From the NCBI GenBank assembly GCA_964017185.1, contig OZ024875.1, positions 46,951,986 through 47,015,985 of the forward strand: a stretch of DNA of 64,000 nt. The letters run 5' to 3'. The notes beneath the pieces were generated by a model, which had not been told where the DNA came from, searched no databases, and saw only the letters and a program-made list of their open reading frames with translations. Shown here piece by piece: positions 31,848-42,094 of the stretch; position 1 is the stretch's first letter, and every line of letters begins with the position of its first letter. Made by a program: the position numbers and the translations under genes. This stretch comes from Rugalucina vietnamica (lineage: Eukaryota > Mollusca > Bivalvia > Lucinida > Lucinidae).

Positions 31848-32017
31848 TGAGCCACGACGTGTGAATACTGGTCTTCAGGGTTTCTGACCAGGTCCGACAC
31901 AAACCAGCCAGTACAGTTATAGAATTTGGCTAGATGCTTGAGATTTTGGATTTAGGAAGAAGAGGGATTGCACTATCCATGTAGCGAAAACAAAGGCGCA
32001 GATCCGCTGTGCAGTTG
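31848..32017 (+). mobile_element. Nested-hairpin MITE (TGAGCC family), truncated copy 11
   Basis: TGAGCCACGACGTGTGAATAC, the GACCAGGTCCGACACAAACC arm and half of the inner hairpin (GCGCAGATCCGCTGTGCAG). The right arm is lost. Confidence 0.7.
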
Positions 32018-32049
32018 CACTCTCAACGCAGCTCAAATAATAGTAATTA

Positions 32050-32205
32050 AAAATAAGTCTCCATGACACGGTGGTTATAAGCCACTCACATTGTAAACGA
32101 GGGTCGTGTGCTTAATCCTAGACTTCTACAGTCTTTCGGATAACACTTTAAACCAAGGTCCAGTCTCCATATGATCTAAGCTACTGAGTTGGACATAAAA
32201 CAAAA
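32050..32205 (+). mobile_element. SINE-like repeat related to the 10551 minisatellite region
   Basis: GACACGGTGGTTATAAGCCA is A-box-like and GGTCGTGTGCTTAATCC is a weak B-box. ACAGTCTTTCGGATAACACT and AACCAAGGTCCAGTCTCCAT match 10983-11030. This copy lacks the 47-bp tandem array. Confidence 0.5.
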
Positions 32206-32310
32206 AATCAACCAATCAACTTCTTTGAATACTCACATTACAAAAACTTGCCCAAAAGTTTTTTTGTAAAAAATTTAAAATTTTGTTTTCATATTTTTCT
32301 TATTTTTGCT

Positions 32311-32387
32311 CAAAACATGGATTGTGGGAATACGTTAGAACCGCTGCCGAGGCGGTTCTAACTAGTATTCACAACCTATGTTTTGGA
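32311..32387. mobile_element. Short hairpin MITE
   Basis: The arms CAAAACAT...GTTAGAACCGC and GCGGTTCTAAC...ATGTTTTG flank a 7-base loop. The inner 11 bp are perfect; the outer parts have a few mismatches. Confidence 0.6.
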
Positions 32388-32725
32388 GGAAAGATAAGCA
32401 TACCCCGAATACCCCAGTTCTGCTATATAAAAACGGGGTTCAAGGGGGTATATATTACACAGACATGTTTTCATGATGAATCCATCTGATTTTCAAGAAG
32501 CTTTTTCTGCTGCCCCAGACTACTTGATAGACAAATTATCAAAGAAATTTTCTCCTGCAATGTTTCAAGTTTAGCTTTCTCCTCTCATGCACAAATGTCT
32601 GTGCTTAGAATAGTGATTTACCATATGAAATCTAATATTGCCCCAGAGGGCCCTGCAATCAATTCATTAGACCTTTAAAATATCTGCCTCCACCCATCAG
32701 GGCTTGGAGAAATTGATAAAGACAG

Positions 32726-33310
32726 AAACCAGAGGACCAATGGACCTGTAAATGCTCACCTGAGATATGCTAAATACACCAATAAACATGTTTGAATATT
32801 ATTGAAAATAGCCTCAGTAAAGGGGCAGATGAAGCCCTGGGGCCATTTTTTTCTTCAGAATGATCAATATCCTGTCCATTTGCCCATTTCCTGCAAGTTT
32901 TTCCCTTCAAAAGACATTTTAACAGTTTTACCCATTCAAATGAATAGGTGCTTCATGATGACATTGCCCTAAAATAGGTCAAGGTCATCACAGGATCATG
33001 ATTTATATATACATTGTAGTACTTGAGTAATTGATGCGTCATGCCAAGTTTCGTTAAAATCGGTAAACCAGTTCCGGAGAAGATTTTTGAAGGGTTTCTA
33101 CCATATATGGGCATGGTGGCCATCTTGGTCATGTGACCTGGATTATTTATAAACACAATGGTTCCTATAGATTCTTCATATAAAAATTGGCTTTGATTGG
33201 CCAAGCGGTTTCAGAGAAGAAGATCTTTGAAAATGGTGGACACGGACGACGGACGGACGGGGGACAGGTGCCTGCCTATCCTATAAGCTCACCTGCTCAG
33301 GTGAGCTAAA
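32726..33310. mobile_element. AGGTGAGCTA-family element, single unit
   Basis: GAGGACCAATGGACCTG...GCTCACCTGAG to GCTCAGGTGAGCTA with one GGGCATGGTGGCCATCTT landmark (about 33109). Compare the three-unit copy at 30118-31640. Confidence 0.75.
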
Positions 33311-33334
33311 AATGAGTACTACTGTTTGCTTAGG

Positions 33335-33440
33335 TTTGGTCATGGCTTAACATCCCAGTCAACCTTTTTTCAGTCATGTCATACAGAGCCATTGATACCA
33401 GAGTATTAACAGGGAGTACTGTGGTGTTTTCCGCCTTTGG
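33335..33440 (-). mobile_element. CAGTCAAC SINE fragment
   Basis: ATGGCTTAACATCCCAGTCAAC with TCAGTCATGTCATACAGAGCC and GTATTAACAGGGAGTACTG. The head is missing. Confidence 0.55.
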
Positions 33441-33776
33441 GTATCGCCATGGGCTATACATGGTCAAACAATGAAAATAGCAGTGAGAGATTGTAAGCTT
33501 TTTTGAAAAGCTTCATCTTGTAGAACCGAATCTTCAAGCCACATCAGCTAAAATCATAAACAGGGTGTTTACCTAGACAAGTGATTTTTTTTTTCTCTAA
33601 ATTATTACTACACATCTACAATCAACCTAATCTTGACTTACTTTGTCTGCATCATATTGCAAACCAAGAAGTCAATTTCAGAGGGTTAAGAAGAAAATTG
33701 AAAGTCTGATGGAAATTAGCAATTCAAATATTTCTAAACTTGATATTAATCCATCAAGCATACAATATGCCACATT

Positions 33777-34013
33777 TGAGCCTGTGCGTGAGAAAACCAA
33801 CAATCTGCCTATGCGAAAACAAAGACGCAGATCAGCTTCGCGGTAACCGCGAAGCTGATCAGCGCCTTTGTTTTCGCTACACGGATAGTACAGTCCCTCT
33901 TCTTCTTAAATCCAAAATTTCAAGCCTCTAGCCGTCTTCTGTGCTTGTACAGCCCGGTTTGTGTTGGACCTGGTCAGAAACCCAAATTGTTGGTTTTCTC
34001 ACGCACAGGCTCA
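33777..34013 (-). mobile_element. Nested-hairpin MITE (TGAGCC family), best-preserved copy 12
   Basis: 237 bp with perfect 28-bp terminal inverted repeats (33777-33804 and 33986-34013), flanked by TT on both sides. Inside, 33812-33881 forms a second hairpin with few mismatches around GCTTCGCGGTAACCGCGAAGC. The family plan is an outer stem plus an inner stem off centre. Confidence 0.88.
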
Positions 34014-34100
34014 TTTCAATTGGAATTTTCTTGAAGTTTCATTGCAGTATTGTGATAGAAACTTTGCACACCGATTCTTGCAATAGACTGTACAATAAAA

Positions 34101-34328
34101 GAGCCTGTGCACGAGAAAACCAACAATTTGGGTTGCCGACCAGGTCCGACAGAAACCAGGCTGTACAGTCACAGCATAAAGCTAGAAACTTGAAACTTTG
34201 GATATAAGTAGAAGAGGAATAGTACTATCAGTGTGGCCAAAACAAAGGCTCTGATCAGCTGTGCAGTTACTGCACAGCTGATCTGCATCTTTGTTTTCTC
34301 TACGATGGTTTTCTCATGCTAAGGCTCA
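34101..34328 (+). mobile_element. Nested-hairpin MITE (TGAGCC family), copy 13
   Basis: GAGCCTGTGCACGAGAAAAC to GGTTTTCTCATGCTAAGGCTCA, opposite orientation to copy 12 and only 87 bp from it. Inner hairpin of the GCTGTGCAG/CTGCACAGC type, fully paired. Confidence 0.8.
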
Positions 34329-34394
34329 AATGTATGTTTCATGAAGTCATTATTATAATTTAGAATTACATTATACAATCTATTAAAGTTTTGT

Positions 34395-34562
34395 ATGTTG
34401 TTTTGGCTAAATGTCCCAATCAACAATTTTTCAGTTGTATCGGAATGGAGAACACTTCCTGGGTATTACCAATACTTTAGTGAGTTAAATTTGTCTTTTG
34501 ATGTGCACTGAACAAGACACAGTTCGGTGGGGTAGGTTTCATACCTAGGACCTCCTATTTCA
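34395..34562 (-). mobile_element. CAGTCAAC SINE, diverged
   Basis: GGCTAAATGTCCCAATCAACA, TTTTTCAGTTGTATCGG, CTTCCTGGGTATTACC and CCTAGGACCTCC follow the family order with many changes. Confidence 0.55.
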
Positions 34563-35197
34563 TCACAAATTTTCTCCAGCAGGGTTCCCCCCCCCCCATT
34601 TACCCCAAAAATTTGTCATGTACCCCCAAAATTTGCAAACCTTCTTATACAGGCCTATGCATTGAGGGTATGAAACTAAAAAAATTAATCCAGTATACCC
34701 TCAATTTCAAAATTCAGTTGGAACCCTGTCCAGTCTTGTAAAATTTGTATCTATTTTTTTTTTTATTTTCTCCAGTCATGTAAAATTTGTATCTCAACAC
34801 TCCATATGGCACATTTGCACACCATATTGCCGTTTTTGAGCACCAAAATATGCAAGGATGATGTGTTTCACACTTTTCTGAATGATATGCGCCTCCTCGC
34901 TTTGAAATTATGTTGAAATACCCTGCGGAAACAATTTTACGGCCATCATATTGGATCTGAGACAGTCCGAATGTAACAGTCCCACCTACGTAGCGATAAA
35001 AAACGGGATCGCAGTACCATGTTGATCATTCATATCCGTGGGAGTCAATAAAAAGTTTAACAGCACTAATTTTGATGGGTCGGTTGGGAAATCAGAAACA
35101 TGACATTTTTTAGGCCTTATTTGGATTTATCAGTATACTTGTGTGGATGATTCTTAATTTAACGCTATATCATCCAACATGTCTGCTACCATCATGC
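34563..35197. other. No gene seen
   Basis: Contains a C9 run near 34589, a T-run near 34756 and a direct duplication of the CAGTC(T/A)TGTAAAATTTGTATC segment (about 34733 and 34774). No coding region is supported. Confidence 0.35.
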
Positions 35198-35433
35198 GAG
35201 CCGCTACGCGAGAAAACCGGTCTTCGGGGTTTCCGACCAGGTGCGACACAAATCGGCCTGTACAGTCACAGAAGCATGTTAGAAGCTTGAAATTTCGGAT
35301 TTAAGAGGAAGAGAAATTGTACTTTCCGTGTAGCGAAAACAAAGGCGCTGCTCAGCTTGGCAGTTACTGCGAAGCTGATCTGGACCTTTGTTTTCGCATA
35401 GGCAAAAATCCCGTTCTCACGCGATGCGGCTCA
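35198..35433 (+). mobile_element. Nested-hairpin MITE (TGAGCC family), copy 14
   Basis: GAGCCGCTACGCGAGAAAAC to GTTCTCACGCGATGCGGCTCA. Inner hairpin GCTCAGCTTGGCAGTTACTG... with a mismatch. Confidence 0.8.
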
Positions 35434-35954
35434 TTCCAAACATAACCTACACGTTTGTAACACAGACACTTGACAACATTTTCCTCTAACAAATTGTTTG
35501 TTGATTATTCTTAAAGTTTGTTATTACATTAAAACAATATTCCCTAAAATAGAAAACTAGAAATCCATTGAGGGAACCTATTTTTACAAAGAGACAAATT
35601 GGTTTCACTATTGCAATCTTTTCATTGCTTGCACATTGTAATTTGGTCATCCAGTAAAGGGAAAAAAGTCAAGGATTTTCATCCTTTATGTAGACTATTT
35701 TTAAAACGTCCTTTACGTAGACTATTTAAACTTTAACTTTCTTTCCTGAATTCTCAAAAACCCAGGGAAAATTTCATTTGAATGAATCTGGAATTTGCCT
35801 GGCAAAACAATATTTTAAAAGCTTTTTACTTTTTGAGCCCTTTGGGATTCTGCAAATCTGATCTATTTACCAAATTTGAGAGAAGTATTATGGTATTTTT
35901 TGTTGTTTTTGATCAATAGGGCGATATGATATTGCTCCAAGTCTTAATAACATT

Positions 35955-36190
35955 TGAGCCGTGACATGAGAAAACCAACATTGTGGTTTCCGACCACGTC
36001 CGACTCAAATCAGGCTGTGCAGGTACAGGAAATGGCTAGAGGCTGAAATTTTTTATAAAGAAAGTAGAGAAATTGTACTATCCGTGTAGTGAAAACAAAT
36101 GGCGCTGATCAGCTTCTGGGCTACCGCCAAGCTGATCCGCACCTTTGTTTTCACATACACAAAACATAGCTTTTCTCAAGACGTGGCTCA
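35955..36190 (+). mobile_element. Nested-hairpin MITE (TGAGCC family), copy 15
   Basis: TGAGCCGTGACATGAGAAAAC to TTTTCTCAAGACGTGGCTCA, flanked by TT on both sides. Confidence 0.8.
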
Positions 36191-36525
36191 TTTGCTCTAC
36201 AAACGTGTCTACCAACTGACAAATTGACTTGATTTTCATCTCCAAGAATAACAAATTCAACAGAATAACAATCAGGATTCCTTAGCCTCGTCAGCAAAAA
36301 ATCAAAATTGCCGGTGCCCTCAATTAACTTGATGAAAAACCATCGGGACATTTATGGCAAAATAACAAACTACCAAAGGAATGGTAGTGATCTTACCCTA
36401 TCGGCTTCGAAAAGACATATGCAAAAGTCTTAATGGAGAGATTTTTCAATGTTCTAATTTGGAAGTAACAAACACTGCGCAAAGAATTGAACATGTATAT
36501 ACAGTACGTTAAGAGCTTAGAAAGT

Positions 36526-36740
36526 GGATGACGCATGCGAGAAAACAAGTCTTCGGGGGCTGGACCTACCAGGTCCAACACAAACCAGCCTGTGAGGTCA
36601 CAGAAGAAGGCTAGAAGCTTGAAATTTTGGATTCAAGAAGATATCCAAGAAGCAAAAACAAAGGCCCTGGCTGATTGCCTGTGCAGCTATTCTGCGTCTT
36701 TGGTTTCACATATTATACATGAAAAGGACAATGCAGCTCA
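36526..36740 (+). mobile_element. Nested-hairpin MITE (TGAGCC family), worn copy 16
   Basis: GACGCATGCGAGAAAAC, CCAGGTCCAACACAAACCAG and the AGAAGCTTGAAATTTTGGAT arm are clear. The inner hairpin is degraded. Confidence 0.65.
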
Positions 36741-36756
36741 CATACATGTGAACATA

Positions 36757-36952
36757 TGAGCCGTGTCATGAGAAAACAGAGTAACTGCACAGCTGATCAG
36801 CACCTTTGTTTTTCGACACTCGGATAGTACAATTTCTCTTCTTCCCAAATCCGAAATTTCAAGCTTCTAACCATCTTCTGAGACTGTACAGGCCGGTTTG
36901 TGTCGGACCTGGTCGGAAACCCCGAAGACCAGTTTTCTCATGTCGCGGCTCA
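36757..36952 (-). mobile_element. Nested-hairpin MITE (TGAGCC family), copy 17
   Basis: TGAGCCGTGTCATGAGAAAAC to TTTTCTCATGTCGCGGCTCA, flanked by TA on both sides. A deletion has removed the left arm of the inner hairpin. Confidence 0.75.
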
Positions 36953-37555
36953 TATGTAACAGTTGTGGGTACTCATAAGCAAGACTTGCAGGTATTAAAG
37001 AATATACTAAAAGCATCCTAAATATGCTGCTAACATGCTAAGCAGTCAAGGTTCTTGGCTTCAACACATAAGGCATAAGATTACTTCAATTATTTCCATG
37101 CCCTTGGGTCCAAACTCATAAAACATCAATCTTCTCAATCTTGGTCATAATCTATAGTGAAGCCCTAGATCTGTGTTGAGGTGTCTGACAAGGTGAGACC
37201 TGAACCAGACTGCTCAGCTAGACTGACCAGCTAGCAATTTGGACTTTGAGAGATAGAAACTTTAACCTGGGTAGCAAACAACAAGATTGCTGAATACATG
37301 GCTAAGAACTGCAGGCCCATAAATGCATCTTCACTGTTCAAATCATGCTCAAGACAGTCTTTTTCAGACAGGGCCCATGCACAAAATTGAACACTCAAAG
37401 GATTTGTATGTTTTTTCTCTTCAATTAAGAAGCTGATTATAGATGTCAGACTGATCAGTCTTCGGTTGTTTCTGACTACTGTTTGAACAGACAGTTCCAT
37501 CACGATCAACAATCAGCCAGTCAGCACGTCGTTCAAAACTCAAAGTATCGATCTA
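36953..37555. other. No gene seen
   Basis: No recognised repeat or coding region. Confidence 0.35.
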
Positions 37556-37661
37556 TGTATACGAGGAGCGAAAACAAAGGCGCTGATCAGCTGTGCAGTT
37601 ACTACACAGCTGGTCTGCGCATTTGTTTTCGCATATGCAAAAATCCTCATGATGTGGCTCA
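37556..37661 (+). mobile_element. Nested-hairpin MITE fragment, copy 18
   Basis: Right part only: inner hairpin (GCTGTGCAGTTACTACACAGC) and end CCTCATGATGTGGCTCA. Confidence 0.7.
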
Positions 37662-38059
37662 TATATAATCTGTTTATTTCTCCATAGCAGCTTAAGTTTT
37701 GAGTACTCAAAAATGGGACAGGCACAGAATTTAGGGCATCAATTTATTCAGAAAATTCAGATTATAGGCTTAATGGCTTATAGCATTCTGCATAGGACAG
37801 TATCAATTCATTTACCACAACAAGTGGCAGGTCAGACTCATAAATGGAAATCTTCAATCAGAGAAACTGTATGAAAAAAATAGTCTCGAAAATGACCATC
37901 AAAGTATCTAGACTGTGTTGCACCCCATGAAAATAAGAAAATGTTTGAGAGAAGCTAATAAAGGGAGACAATTATTTCTTCTTTACTACGTTTCTTTCAG
38001 ATTACATTCCCTCACTTGTACATCTTCCATGAAGGTGTGGATTAACAAATTTCTCTGCT

Positions 38060-38260
38060 ATCAATTTTTTATTTTTTTTTTAATTCAGTTTTACATCCCT
38101 TTCAAGATTATTTCAGATCATATGAGACAGGCCAATCAGTAGGTGGGCGAAAACGGGAGAACCCTGAGAAAAACCACCTGGCACACCCGCAAGCAAAAGT
38201 TGGCCCGTCTCACATGTCGCCAGTGCGGGGCTCGAACCCACACCAGACACAGCCTCTCTG
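38060..38260 (-). mobile_element. tRNA-derived SINE, second family
   Basis: On the minus strand TGGGTTCGAGCCCC (complement of 38227-38240) is a strong B-box. Downstream it reads GAGACGGGCCAACTTTTGCT and a conserved CGGGTGTGCCAGGTGG body. Distinct from the CAGTCAAC family. Confidence 0.55.
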
Positions 38261-38551
38261 CTATCAAGCACTGTGTTGTGGCTCTGCAGTAAAGTGTCTA
38301 ACTCAGGAACGAGACATTGGTGATTGCAAATCTAATATTCATTTATCTCTCAAAAATGAGAAAAAAAAACTGCAACCTACCTATTTCCCCATGTGTTAAC
38401 TTGTGTCATTGTCTCATCGAGCAAGACACTTTAAGCTCAAAACAAGACCCAGGGAATGGAAATCTGTCTCAATATGACTAAAAAGCTATTGACTGGGACC
38501 TTAAGTATCAAATCAAGCAGATGAACCATTTCTTCCATGAAATAGACAATA

Positions 38552-39748
38552 TCAGCCGCGTCGTAAGAAACCGGATTTTCGCCTCAGTAACTGCACAGTG
38601 AATCAGTGCCTTTGTTTTTCACTACTCTGATAGCACAATTCCTCTTCCTAAATCCAAAATTTCAAGCTTCTAGCCATCTTCTGTAGATGCACAGGCCGGT
38701 TTGTGTTAGCGTTTTCACTACTTGGATAGTACAATTCCTCCTCTTCCTAAATCCAAAATTTTAAGCTTCTAGCCATCTTCTGTAGATGCACAGGTCGGTT
38801 TGTGTCAGACCCAGTCTTCACGAAAAGTGTCGGTCTCTCAGTCATTTCCGACAAATTTTGAAACTGACCGGCGATTTCTGTCATGTTCCCGGTCGATCTG
38901 TCCGACGAGAAAAAGGCCAGTTCATAATATAAAATTGTCATCTCGCCTTTTCAGCGACGAATGATAAAATAAATCAACTTTGTTCCGATTGTTTTCTGCA
39001 GTTTGTTGAGATGCGTGAGGGCGACCATGTTGGTTTCATGTTTACAATTTTGATTGGTCAGCCAAGAATTTCAGCCAATCGAATACATTCGTACAGAAAT
39101 ATTCGGTCAGGTATGAAACCTTCGACCGCACTGCGCCTGCCATGTTGGGTATGCCGAACCTAGAATGACCATTTAAAGTGTGAAAATAATACAGGGTTAC
39201 AATATAACTAACGAGGTTTATACGAGTCTATTATTTTGAAATATTGTTACACACGGAATAATGTAAAAGCGTTTTATTTCGTGAAAATACACATGAATAG
39301 CTGGTTCGGAAGAGCAGGCACTGCGTGGTCATGGCTTTCATACCTGACCCGAAGAGAGGGGAAATAACTCTTAAAGCACTGGCCTTGACCTTCCTCCGAT
39401 CGAAGTCGCGTAATTTTGTTGTGAAATTCTTGAATAATTTGAGCGCTGTCGTAATTTCTCTAAAGGTAATTCGAATGCCCTAAAAGAGGTTCAAACAATA
39501 TTGTTCAAAGAGTAGTAAACAGGAAAACGAATAATTCTTTTGCTCATTCATGGAAAACAACGAGCTTAAGAAGCTCTATTTTTTTTTTCAAGTTTTTTTT
39601 TTTTTTGTCATTTTTTTCTGTCCGACAATTTTTTTTTCTGACCAGCAAAAATTTTCAGTCTGTCAGACAGCTGTCCAGTAGCTGTTTTTGCGAAGACTGC
39701 AGACCTGGTCTGAAACCCCAAGGATTGGTTTTCTCGCATCGGGGCTCA
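38552..39748 (-). mobile_element. Nested-hairpin MITE (copy 19) split by an 888-bp insertion
   Basis: The left part (38552-38811) and right part (39700-39748, ending CTCGCATCGGGGCTCA) belong to one copy. The left part also carries a ~95-bp tandem duplication (CACTACTCTGATAGCACAATT at 38617 and CACTACTTGGATAGTACAATT at 38713). The insertion between is annotated separately. Confidence 0.8.
38812..39699. mobile_element. 888-bp transposon with exact 6-bp target duplication
   Basis: It starts CAGTCTTCACGAAAA and ends TTTTTGCGAAGACTG. CAGACC is duplicated at 38806-38811 and 39700-39705, and deleting the insert plus one copy restores the MITE sequence. Terminal similarity continues imperfectly inward (GTCTGACAG, TGTCCGAC motifs on both sides). 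The interior has no transposase. The superfamily is uncertain; hAT would need an 8-bp duplication. Confidence 0.85.
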
Positions 39749-41873
39749 TATCTATTCCAACTTGCCTACACTTTCAGAAAGTAACTAAGAAATTAATAAA
39801 ACAAGGGTATACATTTTTTATTTAGGCCAGAAAAGAAATGATTGTTTCCGGTTACTAACTGTGTCTAATTTTTCACCCCCAACCCAAACTTTTTTGGCAG
39901 TTTATTACTTTTATTTATATTCTTGTAGTTAATTTCACAAGGATCTCGGAAGAAAGTCTATGTTTCCCGCCTAAATTTTGAGTGTTTCTGGCGGCTTCTG
40001 TGTTATTTGTATAGAATATCAGTTGCATTCTCAGTAAAATATAACATTTGATAAATGCAACAACATGGTGGAAACCACTTGATGTTACATACCGGCAACA
40101 TAAATCTGTGTCAAAGATGGAGGGGGTCAGATTTTTTGCAAAAAATATTTTGTCAGAAAAAAAATTTTTTGCCATAGATTATCAAGAAAATACAGCAATA
40201 TGCTTATTGCAACCTAAAGTTTTGGGTAGAAATGATTAATGCAGGAAAAACATGTACATATTAATGCAGGAAAAACATGTACATAATCTTTATTAGATTG
40301 ATAACTGTAAATAATACTGTCCATTACTTATGCAAATACCTGTACCTTTAATAAACTGTGCAAAATATATTAATCAACTTTTACTTTTGAACATTGACTC
40401 CATATGTTTTTAGACATATGGCAAGTTTTTCTGACAATATCTTGCATGCACCTTATTAGGGTAAAATCATTCATTGTGTGGTGCTGAAGTGACATTAGAT
40501 ATTAAGTCCACTGTGGCATATCTCAAATAAAACATAAAGCGTCAGAAATTGATAAACATATTCTGCGCAGTATATATATGCATCATAGTGTGTACACTTA
40601 AAATAGGACAGGTAGTCTGTTCATTCAGGTAGAACATACATATACAGTATATTTCCATAGCCTTGGTACATTACAAATAATTGTGCTGAGCCCATTTATG
40701 GGTTTTGTGGCTTTTTGACAGCCTTCCCCCCCTTGCCCAAACATGGCATTTTGATATGATATGTCAATTACAAAAATACAGTTACATTCAAAATATTTTG
40801 ATTGGGCAAGGGGGGGAACATGGTCTTATAAAACGTTTCCTAATTCCTTTATGAATCTATGTTAAATTGAAAGATTTTGTCCATTTTTCATAGAAGTCAC
40901 TGCTTGACTCACACACAACATTACATGTCTAAATACAACAGAAACTTATTTTTCGACTGCAATAAACTTCATTTCAGTGCCTGGAACTTGAGATTTTGAA
41001 AATTTCTTGGGCAACCTCACAATAGAATTCTTCCGAGATCCTTTGTAAACTTTCTGCCATATTTTGATATTTCCTAATTTTTAGATGCCTAGAGACACCT
41101 TAGTTAATATCTTTTTTTAGCACAATCAACATCACATGACCAAAATGCACCGTTTTTTCTACTTTCGTAAAAATGTTTCTCTAATTTAACGATCCTGAAG
41201 AAGGTCTTTAAAAAGACCGAAACGCGTCGATAGAATAAACCACAAATTAAAACTCACCGCTGTTGGTTGTTCGTTCTACTTTCACCCCCTCGGAGTTCTT
41301 TGGCAGTTTTAGAGGATTTCAAAGGGATTTTCCCAGTCAGCCATTTTGTTGTTCTATCTCCTTCATGTACAAAAAAAGTCATCAAAAAAAAAAAGTTTTC
41401 CTACCTACCAACCCTATTTTAAAATTTCAGGCAACTTGAAACACCCAAATTATTAGTCTTTAGGCCTTAGTCATTCTTTCAATGAAAAAAATAATACCTT
41501 TGGCATATATTTTCTTGGTCCTGTCTCTCTGTCAACTGTGCAGAAAATACCAGTACTCCAATAGGATAACAGATAAAATCACCAAGAGATTAGTGCATCA
41601 TCTGAAAGAAATAGGAACATTGTCATAAAGGCCGTATATCAAAAGTGCAAAAATCATACCATGACATTGTATGAAAATCAAATGCGCGAGAAAATCGGGT
41701 ATCAAAAGCGTGAGAGGCCTTTAGAGCAAACATCTGTCAATCTGATAAATGCCATTTCTTGGTTACATATTAAACGCCCTCATTTTAATCACATGTTGAA
41801 CATTTGAAACGGTTCAAGATACCTACTTGCAAAGGCACTCTTTTATAATGAAATGTTTTTATTGTGTCATATA
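39749..41873. other. No gene seen; small repeats only
   Basis: Contains a two-copy 26-bp tandem repeat (about 40230-40283), the hairpin at 40724-40818 and a CTGAAGA...GAAACG stem near 41208. No coding region is supported. Confidence 0.4.
40724..40818. mobile_element. 95-bp hairpin MITE
   Basis: The ends TTCCCCCCCTTGCCCAA (40724-40740) and TTGGGCAAGGGGGGGAA (40802-40818) are perfect 17-bp inverted repeats, with weaker pairing further in (ACATGGCATTTTGATAT versus AATATTTTGAT). Confidence 0.65.
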
Positions 41874-42094
41874 TGAGCCTGTGCATGAGAAAACCAACAA
41901 TTTGGGTTCCAACCAGGTCTCACACAAACTGGGAAGATGGTTAGATGCTGGAAATTTTGAATTTAGAAAGTAGAGAAATTGTACTATCCATGTAGCGACA
42001 ACAAAGGCGCTGATCAGCTTCGCAGTTACTGTGAAGCTGATCTGCGCCTTCGTTTTCGCCTATGCAGATTGCTGGTTTTCTATGCGGCAGCTCA
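41874..42094 (+). mobile_element. Nested-hairpin MITE (TGAGCC family), copy 20
   Basis: TGAGCCTGTGCATGAGAAAAC to GGTTTTCTATGCGGCAGCTCA, flanked by TA on both sides. Inner hairpin CTTCGCAG/CTGTGAAG nearly paired. Confidence 0.8.

Noticed and set aside
32283..32489. Small protein gene
   Set aside because: The frame runs through a hairpin MITE and has no recognisable content.
33740..33931. Recurrent peptides like ENKDADQLRGNREADQ as a protein family
   Set aside because: They appear wherever the nested-hairpin MITE occurs, on both strands, without consistent starts or length. They are translations of a palindrome.
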